DNA from: Asterochloris sp. CNOR1
Lineage: Eukaryota > Chlorophyta > Trebouxiophyceae > Trebouxiales > Trebouxiaceae
Reading direction: 5' to 3'
NCBI GenBank assembly: GCA_963969365.1
Contig: OZ017747.1
Location: 2,046,001 to 2,110,000, forward strand
DNA: 64,000 nucleotides
Made by a program: the position numbers and the translations under genes
Notes under the pieces: generated by a model
Database searches by the model: none
What the model was told of the DNA's origin: nothing
What the model saw: only the letters and a program-made list of their open reading frames with translations
In this document: piece after piece, positions 22,472 through 34,100 of the stretch
Position numbering within the stretch: the stretch's first letter is position 1
Layout: every line of letters begins with the position of its first letter

Positions 22472-25400
22472 ATGAGCATAGCCGACCAGGAAACTGCCGC
22501 ATTGGTCGCCCAGGCACTTGCGCAGGTGTGACTGTAAACTGCTTCATGCACTGCATGCTGCCTGACATGTTCTGTTGAACCCAAGCCCTGATGAACCATC
22601 TTGGTCCCTCTCAGCTGTCTGATGAGTGCGGAGTCCCATGCATGTAGATGGGCACCCCACTGCTGCAGGCCGCAGCCCGCCCTGATGTACTGGAGGAACT
22701 CTATGGCGTCAATGTGCAGGTGCGGCCGAGCATGACCCCATCTTGGTGACCCTGCATGCGCAGGAGCGACAGGCACCAGGCTGGCATGTGGCCCAACCTG
22801 CCCCCCTTGCATGCGCCTTGCAGGACCCCAGCGATGAAGACTACGCCCAAACACACAAGCCCAAGATGAAGGGCAAGCATGGTGAGCAGGATTGGGCAGA
22901 CCCGCTGGGGTGGTGGCAGGGGCACAGCCAACTCAAGCCTGCCAGTCAGCAATGCTGTGCCCATCAGGCCCGCAGCACAGATGGGTGCGAGTGCAGCCAG
23001 CATGCAGCCGTGTCACTCTGCCAAGAGCAAGTAGATCTACTTCTCATACGAGTTGTTCCCATATGGGCGGTAACTATGTTGCTGCCGGCAGCTACATTGC
23101 TGGTCACCCTATCTGCCTGCCTCCAAGAGCACGATGAGGGTCAATGTCTGCTTTGCAGGCCGCTCCAGCAGGCCGAGGGCTTCTCCTGCCCTGACTGGCG
23201 GCAATGGTGGGGGCAGCGTCACCTCCGCGGAGACCACCCCTGAGGGCGGCGGCGAAGTGGTCCTGTCGGCCAGCGGGCGCCGCAAGCGCAGGGACACCGG
23301 CAGCCAGCGCGAGCAGAGCCGCGGGTGAGACCCACAGGGGTGGGCCGGCATGCACTCCCTGGTCACTCCTGCCACAGAGACATCCCAGAGTGGGGCTACC
23401 AGCCAGGAGACCTCGATCAACGTGCCGGCAAACCTGCGGACGGGGTGCATGTGGTGCAGCAGTAAAGCCAGGGCGCGCTCCACTTGCTGCCTGCAGAAGG
23501 TGACAGCAGATTTGGAGACCTTAAATGCACCAGACAGCACAGCTGCAGCTGTGAGGCCATCTCATGTTGCTGCTGGTCCTGGTAACCCTCACACGGCCCA
23601 GTCTGTGACAGCTTGGGTGCAGGTGGAGCGAGGAGGAGGATGCGCGCTTCATGGCCGCCCTGGACATCTACGGGCGCCAGTGGAAAAAGGTGGCAGACCA
23701 CGTGGGCACGCGGTGAGCTGCGTACTGTGGACTCAGCCCTGGGAGGGCCGCAAGGCTGGGCAGAGTTTGCCAGGGGCAGGCATGTTGTTCAGGCTGGGAC
23801 AGATGCTGAGCTGCGGGGCAGCATCCCTCTCTGAGCGCTGTCAGGTGTGCTGTCGCTGACCCCAGCTGCAGCAGCTCTCTGTGCAGGCAGTGCGGCTGCT
23901 GCCTAGCTGGCCAGCACTCCTGCTGCCAAGCAGGTATGGGGTGAGGTGGCGGACCACATGGGCATGGGGTGAGGCCAAAAGAGGCTCACATCCCTTCCAA
24001 GATTTCCTCTTGCTGACACGGTGACCCAGCCGAACCAGGAGGGAGTGGGGTCATGCTCATGATTTGAGTCAGGCAGGCAGCTGGACTAGCGCCTGAGCCT
24101 GCAGAGACCCCTCTGCTGAGGTGACACGTGGGCTGAGCCTGCAGCTGTGAGGTGCATCCAGTCCTGCACCTGCAATGCAGATCTCCCCTGCTGAGACAGA
24201 CCTTCCTCTGCAGGGACGCTCGTGCCATCACGAGCCATGCCCAGAAGTTTTTCATTAAGCTGGCCATCGCAGGAAAGCAGCTGCCACCCAGGGTGGCTGA
24301 GACAGGCAAGACTGCTCCAAGATGTTCAACAGCCATCCATGTGCCAGCAGCCTCGCTGTGCAGCCTGCATGACCGACCCCTCATCAGGCGCTGCAAGAAC
24401 CACTTCTCCAAGAACTACACATTGCTTTGTGGTGACACAACCTGACCTGCCAATGGTCAACCTGCTGCAGGCCCGGGGTACACCCTGTCAGGGCGTCCGC
24501 TGGACCCAGCCTCAGCGGCTGCCAGAGCATATGGGCTCAAGCCTGATGTGCTCGCCAGTGAGTACGCTCATTGAATCTTACGGTGCCTGCCTTCACTGGC
24601 AACCACCTTGCATGAAGCCTGTCCGCAGTGTTGCGCCATGTGGCCATCTCAGGGCCAGCATGCGGGCTGCCTGTACGTCAGTCTTGAGCGAAGCAGCTGT
24701 TGCACAGCCAGCATGCCTCGTGTGAGGGGAGCTCTGGACCCCTCTGGCACTTGCAGAGCCAGCATGCATGCCTGCCTGCAGAGATGAGGCGCCTGGGTGT
24801 CACAAAGCTGCCAGGCTTCCTGCAAACAGGGGAGGCAGACCCAGGCAGGGAAACGGATGCCAGCCTGATGCCAGAGACCAGTTATGAGGGGCTGGAGACA
24901 GGTAGGGGCCTACCATCAAGCATGCTATCAACAGAGTCATGACAATGGACAGTCTGGAGAGGTGTAGCAAGCAGCCGTGAAGCAGGGTGGCGGGCAGGCA
25001 TCACTTGAGAACATGCGTACGCTGTGATTGTGCAGCTCAGCTGGTGTCAGCCCTTGGGGGAAGGCTTCCTGTTCAGTGCATGTACATCTCCTTGGAGTGA
25101 GAGCAGCCACAAGCTGCGCAGCAGCCCACTGCAGTCGGGCGCCCTTGTGGCAACAGATGTGCCCGCTTGCCTGAAGAGGGGCGAAGACGCGCCACAGCTT
25201 TTTAGCAATTCCCACTGCTTGATGCTGGTGCAACAGACCTGCCTCCCTGCAGGTGAGGAGGCGCGGCAAGCAACGCCTGAGGGTCCTGTGGCCAAACGGC
25301 GGCGCACGGTCAGTTCAGCCCGCCCTGGGAGGCGGGGCGCTGAGGCAGCGCTCAGCCGGGTGGGGTGCTGCAGACATCTGCAGCTGTGTTGGTGACTCCT

Positions 25401-28400
25401 CCAGTCCACAGCAGAGGCTGCTGTGCGGCTGTTTGACTCTCAGACAAGTCAAGAGCATGAGCCCTTGTGTACCTGCTCTGCAGCCTCTGCAGGGACCTGC
25501 TGCTGCATGCAACCCCACTATGTCCACTGTACAGCGTTCAAGACAGACCTCAAAGCCCTCAGTGTCTTGCTCTGCCGGCTGTGCAGGAGGCTGCAGTCTC
25601 GCCTGAGCCCACAATGTCCACCCGCAGTCGGGGGCGGCCAGGGCCTGCCCGCCCAACCACCCCCACCGGCCCGGCTGGCGTGCCTGCGGACCCCCTGGGA
25701 CTCCTGCAGCTGCAGGAGTACACTGGGGCACCCCTGTCAGGCCCGGGGGCCCAGCCCTACCACCTGGAGGTGGACTCGCAGGTGGGCTGGCCTGCTCTGC
25801 ACTGGTGTCTCTTATGCTGTCGGTGGACCTTCAGGTGTGCTGGTGTGGCCTTCTATTGCTGAGCCTGCACGCGGCTTGCAGTGCACTGGCTGCCTTACGC
25901 TACTGCGTCGCTCCCCACAGGGTACCGGGGGGAGAAGGGGGGCTGGCCTGCCTGCTTTGCTGTGGTAGCCAGTCATGAGGGGCAGTCAGGGCAGCCTCAC
26001 GCACAACCAGCGCAGCCCTCTGCGCGCCGAGGAGGACATCCAGGTCAGCTAGCCAGCATCGCACCGCTATGCCCCTCGTCATGCCGACAGTCTGGGGCAG
26101 GCCTGCACATGCAGCAGAGGACAGCATGGCTCAAGCAGATCAGCAGCAGACTGGCGCATCCAGCCCCAGCAAGCATTGCTACCTGAACTCTGAGTGCATA
26201 ACTGCTCCTGCTGGCGCCCCAGGGACAGCACCTGAAGGCTCACGCCCACTGCGACACTGAGGCGCTGTCCCTGGCGACGCTGATGCAGTTGCCCCTGGTG
26301 GTCTCCGCCCCATTGTAAAGCTCAGTAGCTGGCACCGCTGGCTGGGGTGCAAAAGAGCGTGGTGTTTTGTCTTCCTTGTGAGCTCAGGCGCTGACCCTGA
26401 TGGTGCACATGAATCAGCTGGGTTCACTGCACACTGACGTGAGGCCCCTGCTGGCGCAGGTGCACCTGGTCATGGACTTCCACGTCCACCTGAGCCAGTG
26501 CGAGGCGACTGGCCTGCTGGGCGGCCACTGGGACCCAGACACCCACACATTGCGCGTGCAGCAGGCCTTCCCATGCAGGTGGGCAAGCTGCATGGGCGCC
26601 ACCTTGCACGCTGCTTCATGCTCTATCCTTGATGAACACATAAAGCTGCTCAAGGCTTTGGTTCAGGGCAGCCATCAGCAGGCAGCCACCCGTACTCAAT
26701 GTCCCATGGCCTCTGCCATGGCTTTGTGCCATGTTTGATCACATGGCATATCCACGCGGCGTGCCTGGGGACAGGCAGGCTGCTGGCAACCTGTCCCAGC
26801 CTGAAACTGCGCTCATGCCGCATGTGTGTGTGCAGGCGGGCAGTCGGCAGCCAGGTCAGGACGCTGGGGGATATGGATGCCGATGCGGAGGTACAGACGC
26901 TGACTTTGCTAAGGGGCCGAGGGCTGCAGCCCGTGGGCTGGTGAGACTCCAGCTCTGTGGCGTCCATGACAGCAGGGGCAACAAAACGTCTCCCTTGGCT
27001 TCTTTGCAGGCATGGGAGACATGTCTTACCTTGCCTCCTTGCTCAGGACTGCTATGTGCTTGCTGGTGCCAGGGGCAACACTGTTGCATGGATAGTCTGC
27101 CTGTCTGCCATCTCACAACTGCTACTCTGGTGGTCACTGGGCTCATGGTACAAGGGCTTGCCATCACCAGGCGCATTGCTCGTGCTGAACCCTCCCTGAG
27201 TGTATCGTAAGCGCAAATAGTTGCAGCTGTACTGCACAGTTTGGTAGGCAGCTCACCAGCCCTCTCAGCCACTGCCTTCAGGTACCACAGCCACCCTGTC
27301 TACGCACCACGCCCCTCCCAGCGGGATGCCGAGAGCCAGCACAAGTACCAGGCACTGCTTCAGTGTACCAGAACGCACCTGGAGCCCTTTGTTGCTGCCA
27401 TTGTGTCGCCCTATGATCCTGAGCTGCCCAACCAGGTGCAGTAAGGATGTCAGACAAGAGCCAAAAGCCTAAAGACTGGAGCCTTCTGAGAAGCCACTGC
27501 TTCGTACATTGACCCTGAGCTGCGCCATCAGGTGCCCCCAGCATAGGATAGCAGTTGTCCTTGCTTGTGCATAGCAAGTGCAACCCACAAATCCCTCCTG
27601 GCGCGCCTGCTGGATGTGCGGGCTGCTGCACGAGTCGTCACTCTTGATGGTGGTGCAGTGGCTGTGCCCGGCCTGAGCGGTGCCGCTCCTGCAGTTGTAG
27701 GGCTACCCTGCTCGGACGGGGGCCACACCTGTATTCCTGGTGTGTTGTCTCTCACAATATGCTGCAGCTGCAGGCATTCGCTTTCTGGTGCTTTTCGGTG
27801 CAGCAGCTAAGGCAAGACCTGTGACTCAGCAGGTTTGCGCCTGTGCCTGCAAGGCACAGGGCTGCTGCTGCAGGCGCCAGCATTCCTGTGGTTTGCTGTG
27901 CAGCAGGGGGGCGCTGACCTGTGGCCCACTGTCGTGGTGCCTGTGTCTAAGGGGCAGGGCTCTTACTGCTGCAGGCGTCGGCATTCCTGTGGTTTGCCGT
28001 GCAGCGGAGGGGCGCTGACCTGTGTCCATTCAATGTGCGGCCTGTCACACGGCGCATGCGCACCCTGCCTGCTGCTGATGGGCAGCTGTACCAGCAGCTG
28101 ATCAACCTGATCCATGTGCACAAGAGCGACTTCGCCAGGATCAACCCTACCTCAGTCTGGCGTCCCTTTGGCAGGTGGGTAGATGACGCCTGCCTGCAGT
28201 CCCTCCCAGCCCACCTCATATGCTGCTTCTTCATGCACTGGTAGCCTGAGCACAACAGTCCGCTTTTGCAGCATGCCCGGGCTTCAGTGCAGCATGCTTC
28301 AATGCGTCAGATGGCACCCATGGCCTGACTGTAACGATTCACCCTGCAGCATGCTGAACAGCGCTAAGGTGGGTGGGCCATGCAGCCGGCTGGACAAAAT

Positions 28401-28758
28401 GAGGCTGGCCTGCATGTGCCATTTGCCAAAGGGCGTCGAGGATGCAAGCCTCAAGTGGGCTTGGCTGACCCAGTTGGCCAGGCACATTCAGGACTGCTGG
28501 GGCCTGGACCTTGGCATCACACAGGATGCAGCCGGCAAGACAGCACCGCCAGCTGCGCTGTCAATGGCTGCTTGGGCGTCCAGCCCGGCTGCAGGAAGTG
28601 GTAGGCACCGTTCTGTATTCATAGATAGACCCGCTGCAGGCCAGGACATTGTACCCTCCCCAGCTCTCTCAGGAACAGCTTACTCTGAGACGCAAGACAT
28701 GAGAGATGTCTCCAATGAAAGGATGCCGATCCTCATAATCCCCCCCCTCAAACTGTAA
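22472..28758 (+). CDS. MYSM1-like histone H2A deubiquitinase (MYB/SANT plus JAMM/MPN)
   Basis: Probable nuclear zinc isopeptidase that removes ubiquitin from histone H2A. Firm exons: 22472-22525, 22669-22719, 22824-22881, 23159-23324, 23623-23712, 24214-24292, then 26388-26578, 26836-26940, 27282-27435, 27975-28174 and 28350-28758. Less certain exons lie at about 24460-24560, 24782-24900, 25252-25310 and 25600-25781. A MYB repeat from about residue 110 (GWSEEEDARFMAAL, RQWKKVADHVGTR) ends in SHAQKFF. After a disordered linker comes the MPN domain: MDFHVHLSQCEATGLLGG supplies the Glu, then VGWYHSHPVYAPRPSQRD gives the complete HxH-x10-D metal site, so it should be active. IVSPYDPELPNQ and the C-terminal helices match the MYSM1 tail. 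I find no SWIRM domain. The stop lies 64 bases from the convergent OST3/6 stop. Confidence 0.85.
27769..28020 (+). repeat. Three tandem copies of a splice acceptor plus exon start in the MYSM1-like gene
   Basis: CAG/GC...GCATTC...TGGTTT...GTGCAG units begin at about 27774, 27879 and 27975. They translate as AFAFWCFSVQQ, APAFLWFAVQQGGADL and ASAFLWFAVQRRGADL. Only the third runs on into the long open exon to 28174. Part of the preceding exon end (ATGATCCTGAGCTG...CAGGTG, about 27413-27440) is also echoed near 27508-27535. Confidence 0.72.
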
Positions 28759-28822
28759 CGAGCCCCTGTCTAATAACACTAACATTAGGCCTGGAGGCCA
28801 ACACGTTTCAGTGAAACATGTG

Positions 28823-31013
28823 CTACCAAAGAAACACTCTGTATCGATGCCCAGTCTTCCAGTGATACAGGCCATTTATATGGGAAAGGCATGTCAAAAT
28901 GGCTCCGATGGCGATGTAGCCAGCAATACGTTGGTGGGTGCGCTCCTTCAGGTAGGGGGTCAGCCAGATCAGGGCAGCAAACCCCAGCCCCACAGCTGAG
29001 TATAGGGAGCCCATGAGGAAGCCCTCTGCCCCCAGCTGCCCCTGCTGCATGAAGTACATGACCTGCAGCATCCCACTACTTCGACAGTCAAGATTGGGGT
29101 GTTGCCTGCAATGGTGGTGTCCACTTAGAAACCATGGTCACACAATACATGAGCTGGATGGGGCAAAGGCAATTTGTTGCTTGCTGAAGGTCGGGATGCT
29201 TGTTTCAATGCAGCACAGGAAGGTGATGTGGTGTAGTGCTGAGCACAGAGTGCTTGCTGGGAACCCAGAAAGAACCGTTTTGCACTCAGAAGCATGGTAA
29301 GCGAGGCGCCGCTGGCTGAAGGGCATCAGCAATACAGCCTGACCTGGCGGGTGTTGGGGTCCAAGCCCACCAGGGGCATGCCTCGAATGATGTTGAACAT
29401 GCCCCCAGAGACCGAGAACCAGAAGACGATGAGCACGCCGGCTGCGTAGATCCAGCTCTGCCACATGAAAGGGCTGTTGTACAGGCGCCACCCAACGTAG
29501 GCTGCGCAGGCCAGGAAGGAGAGGGCCAGCACAGGGAAGAGCGGGTGTTGCATGGCGGTGGGTTCCTTCACATCGCCAATGTCCAGGCCAGCTTTGTCTG
29601 CAGGCCAGGTGGCAGGCAGGGTGGCAGGCGCCAGATTCAATTCCAAGGGAATACTAGGTTCGGGCAGCAATGCAGTTCTCGCTGGAGGGCTGGCACCCTT
29701 TCAGCAGGAACTCAGATCTGCATTGAGGGGATGCACAGCAGACCACCTGCCAGTGATCGGCAGCGTGGCGGGCGCAATCTGCCCTGCCTCCTGGCTCCCA
29801 GCGCTCTGCTGCAGCACTGCCTGGGTGCCAGTGATTGCGGCGTGGCAGGCAGCATCCCACCTGGGCAGAGATGGCATCCCTGCAGCAGGGTCACAGGTGC
29901 AGCTCGACCCCAAAGTTGTACCTCGTAAAAAATGGGCAAAGTCGCCGGCCAGGAAGGGGTAGTGGCCCACATGCTCCACCTTCAGGACGTCATCAGGAGG
30001 CAACTTGACATTGCCGCTGCCGGCCAACGATAGGGAGGGCGCTAGGCGGAAGACGTAGGGCAGCTGCCCCACATTGAAGCGCCGAAACAGGTCCTGAGCC
30101 CCGCTGACTTCCAGCTCTCCAAAGAAGACCCTGCAGGCAGGGGTGGGCTGGGGCTGAGCCTCCTCCTCACCTTACGGCAGGAATCTGCTGGGCTGTCTGA
30201 TTGCAGATTTGCCGATGGCATGGTTTCAGCATGCCTTTTGCAGCATCAGGGGCAGACATCAGACTTGATGCGTGGCCAGAACTTTGTGCGGCAGGCTGTT
30301 ACTGGGCTGCTCTTGGGCAATCTGCTTGCAGGATGGGTATCAGCAGAGATGGCTGCATTCTGCTGGGTTATCAAGGGCCAGTGGCCAGCCTGGCTGACGA
30401 TGTGCCTGCAGGCAACCTTGAAAACACCCACAAGGAGCTTCAGAGCAGTTCAAGGATGCCAGTTGAGCTGGTGGAGCAGTGGCTCGGCATGGAGCATTCA
30501 GCCATGGTCACAACCCGGCAGGCCACGCCAGCCCTGCATGCTGCATTGGCCACAGTCTGCTGACCTGCCAGCGTCCCCAGTGCCCTCCACCTTGGCTTTG
30601 TGCGCCTTGGCCGCCACGCCAAAGTTCTTACGCAGCTTGCGCAGCTGCAGCTGGGGCTTGTCCATCAGGTAGTTGGCCGTCAGCAGAAACACAAAGTTGT
30701 AGGGGCGGTCGCGGGCGTCCACCAAGCTGCTGAAGTCCACAGAGGTCAGACTGATCACCCCGTCGGGCGATCTGCGCTGCCGCTGCAGGAGCTCCTGCAC
30801 CTGCGCCCCAGGCAGAGGGAGCAGCAGTCAGGCGAGGCATCCTGCATGAGAGGGTAGCATTGCAGGCCTTCGATGCAGAGAACAGGTCCCTTGACACACC
30901 TTTGCATCCTGGATCTCCTCAGCACTGCTGGTTGCTGCTGGAGATCTGGGTTTGGCAGACACATTGCTGCCCAGTAAGCCAGCTAATATCACCACGTGCC
31001 ACAGCTTGATCAT
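28823..31013 (-). CDS. OST3/6: Oligosaccharyltransferase subunit OST3/OST6 (plant type)
   Basis: Subunit of the ER oligosaccharyltransferase that helps N-glycosylate proteins. Five exons in complete phase: 31013-30900, 30800-30565, 30130-29922, 29681-29344 and 29062-28823, giving 378 aa. The N-terminal MIKLWHVVILAGLLGSNVSA is a good signal peptide. A thioredoxin-like luminal domain follows (RPYNFVFLLTANYLMDKPQL, then FFGELEVSGAQDLFRRFNVG), then four membrane segments with the family blocks SVSGGMFNIIRGMPLV, then QLGAEGFLMGSLYSAVG and LYHWKTGHRYR. The CxxC redox pair of yeast and animal OST3/6 is replaced by DKPQ, as in land plants, so it probably does not act as an oxidoreductase. It is divergent from ALDH10 (87 bp) and convergent with the MYSM1-like gene (64 bp). 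Confidence 0.93.
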
Positions 31014-31100
31014 ATTGTGTCTCAGCCCCTGTTGATCAGCATGCCATAGAGATTTAGGCCTTTCAAGTCAGGTAAGGTCAATGCAGGCATATATATCTGA
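31014..31100. promoter_or_regulatory. 87-bp region between divergent start codons
   Basis: Separates the OST3/6 ATG (31013, minus) from the first ALDH10 ATG (31101, plus; a second in-frame ATG is at 31110). It contains a TATATAT stretch close to the ALDH10 start. Leaders must be very short, or transcription starts overlap. Confidence 0.5.
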
Positions 31101-34100
31101 ATGCCCAGTATGGTCTCCATCCCGAAGCGTGGCATCTACATTGACGGGACGTGGAAGGAGTGCAGCAATCGGTTGGATGTCATCAACCCATTCAATGAAG
31201 AAGTTGTGGGCACCCTCCCAGCTGCTGGCAAGGCTGATGTCGATGAGGCCGTGGCAGCAGCAAGCAGGGCCTTCAAGCGTGGGGATTGGAGCAAGCAGTC
31301 TGGGAAGCACAGGGCAAGATTCCTGCGCGCAATAGCAGACAAGGTCTGCCAGGCACCACCTGTACTGATGCCCTCTGCCATGGCGATATGCTGCCTGATC
31401 AAGCTGACACGGAGCCAGCATCATCGGGTGCAAGGCATGCCCTTGGCACAGAGGGGGCCCTGCAATGTTTGCATTGGCACAAATGCACCATTACTCTCCA
31501 CAGCTGCTTCAAGGTGCTATTGATACACAACTGCTTGACAGCAAAGCCTGGATGAAATCACAACCACACATTCTGGATGAATTTGTTTACCTGCTCTGCT
31601 GTAGGTCAAGGACAAGAAGGATTTTCTGGCTAAGCTGGAGACCACTGACAACGGGAAGCCCATCCAGGAGGCAGAGTGGGACATGGTGAGATCTAGGGCC
31701 CATAGCAAGTCTCCGACCCCATGTGCAGCTCGTCTGGTGGCTGCCTACCTGCAGGGCATTACAGCTCTGACAAGGAGCATGGTCTGTGTGAAAGCGTGTT
31801 ATTATGAGTATGCAGGCCATGGCACCTGGCACTCATCTGCACAGATCTTCCCTGAAGCTCTGTAGCATTTCTTACTTCTCTACTGCATTTCTGCTGAGCA
31901 GACCTATGACGCACGCGGAGGCTGTCTTGGCACTTTGCGGCTGCGGGGCTACCTCCACCTCAGGCCCCACATCTCTTAACTCTCTGAGGCATCCACTGCT
32001 CTCTCTGGGAGTTTGTAGATGCCTGCTTGGAAAGGACAATGCTCATGTGTTCTGGGGCAACCCTGCGGCTGCTGTGCACGACGACTTGGACCCTGTGGTA
32101 AGCGTCATGGCCGCTTGCAGTTGGACCGTTCTCTGATTATTGACAGAGCCAAGCTGTTCCTACAGGCCACCCCTCGTTCTGCATCTGACTGTGCCGCACT
32201 GTGCAGGAGGACATGGCTGTGTGCTTGAGTACCATGCCCACCAATGTAACCAACCCTAATCTCCCTGACTAATGTGCTGCTGCTTTGCAGGACGATGTGG
32301 CTGCCTGCTTTGAGTACTACGCTGACCTGGCAGAGAAGCTGGACGAGCGGCAGTGGGCGCCCATCGATGTGCCCATGGCTGAATTCAAGTCAGCAGTGCG
32401 CAGGGAGCCGCTGGGCGTCATTGGGCTTATCTGCCCTTGGAACTACCCACTCCTGATGAGCACTGTGAGTGCTGTTAGTCCTGGGGGCATCTGCCAGAGT
32501 TGCATGTGTTATGCATGCATGACTTGCCGCCTTGGTTGCCACTGACTTCTGGGGGGAGCTCTGGCCCTTTGTAGCCTGCTTCTGCCTGCATGGCAGACAC
32601 GCTTGCAGGGCGCTGCGCCAGGAAGTCTTCAATTAGCGTATACATGCTAAATAGTGTGTGGGTCTCATGCTTTGCCTACCATTTGATGAGTCGTCCCCAC
32701 CTACGGGCAGGGCAACCACCTTTGCATTGAGAGCCCCCTCTGCCCTGCAGTGGAGCTTGCAGCTGCCCTGCTGCTGGGAACTTCCACATGCTGAAGCCAG
32801 ACACTTGTACCCTGCAGTGGAAGGTTGCACCTGCCCTGGCCGCTGGCAACTGCGTGGTGCTGAAGCCCTCAGAGACAGCCAGCCTGACCAACCTGGAGCT
32901 GGCAGCCATCATCGATGAAGTAGGACTGCCTCCAGGAGTGTTCAACCTACTAGTGGGCTTGGGCAAGGACTGCGGAGCCCCGCTGAGGTGCCCTGCCACT
33001 TGCACACCACCTGAACCCTAGCCGTAGCAGCTTGCAAGGCTGTGATGCTGCCTGCCTGCAGTGCATTCTGCATGCTGCTCTCCCCTGAGTGATACCACTG
33101 GTGTGCATCAACATACCCAGCCCAGCCCTCTGCACCTTCTGCAATACCCACTTCTGTGCAGCCTGCAGCCCCTCACCCCTGCCCACTTGTAGCACCCACC
33201 CCCCAAGTACAGCCACAGCGCCCAACCCCGAGTCGTCAAGGCTGTTGCTTCTTGCAGTGCATGAGCAGACAGGTGCAGCTGTTTTGCACTGAGATGTCAG
33301 GCCCTCAAGCACCTGCAGTGCCCACACTGAGGTTGCCAAGATTGTTGCAATGCCTCAGCTGAAAGTTGGAGCCATCTGGCGCCTATGTCAGCTCCTTGTG
33401 CCACCTGCAGTGCCCACCCCGACATTGCAAAGGTCGCATTCACGGGCAGCGGTCCAGTGGGGCGCCAAGTCAACCTGGCTGCCGCTCACAATGTGAAGCC
33501 AGCCACCCTCGAGCTGGGCGGCAAGTCAGCGCTCATTGTGTTTGACGACGCAGATATTGACAAAGCAGTGGAGTGGGCCATGGTGCGCCGCCTCCCTTTC
33601 TGCGTGGAGCCCCCGCCACAACCTCACTGCAAGATCAACAGTTGCAAGATTGTACAGAACGCAACGCTGATCATGTGCTCCCCTCCCGCAGCAGCACCAT
33701 TATATCAGCTGTTGAGCATCTTTGCAGGGTGCAACAGGATGGCTTTAGGCTGCAACAGGCTTGCCGTAAGCCTGTTGGCTGCAGAGTGGGCCTGCAACGG
33801 AAAGCACCATGGCTCAGCCAGTTGCTGAAGCGCCAGCTGCTGAGCTAAACACATGCAGAGTTTGCAAGCTGCTTGAGCGCCAGCTGATTCTGCACGTGGG
33901 AATGGTCCTGAGGGTTGGCAGCGCTGCAGCTGCTGCTGCTGAGAATGCAATGCTTGCAACTGCAGCCATTACAGCCATTGCGTGCTGCTGCACTCAGGCC
34001 TTGAGTGTATGCCTGGAGGCCTTCCTGCTGGCTTGGTGCATGGGCTGTCCTTCATGGTCGAGGTCTGACTGAAGAGGCTGGGGACCGCCGACATGAGCCA

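Noticed and set aside
24300-26380. SWIRM domain in the MYSM1-like gene
   Set aside because: I read all three plus-strand frames and found only disordered, proline-rich or basic segments; no SWIRM-like helical block was recognised.
27505-27540. Second DPEL...HQ/GTG segment as an extra MYSM1 exon
   Set aside because: It resembles the end of the exon at 27282-27435 but is preceded by no acceptor in the right phase, so it is treated as a partial duplication.
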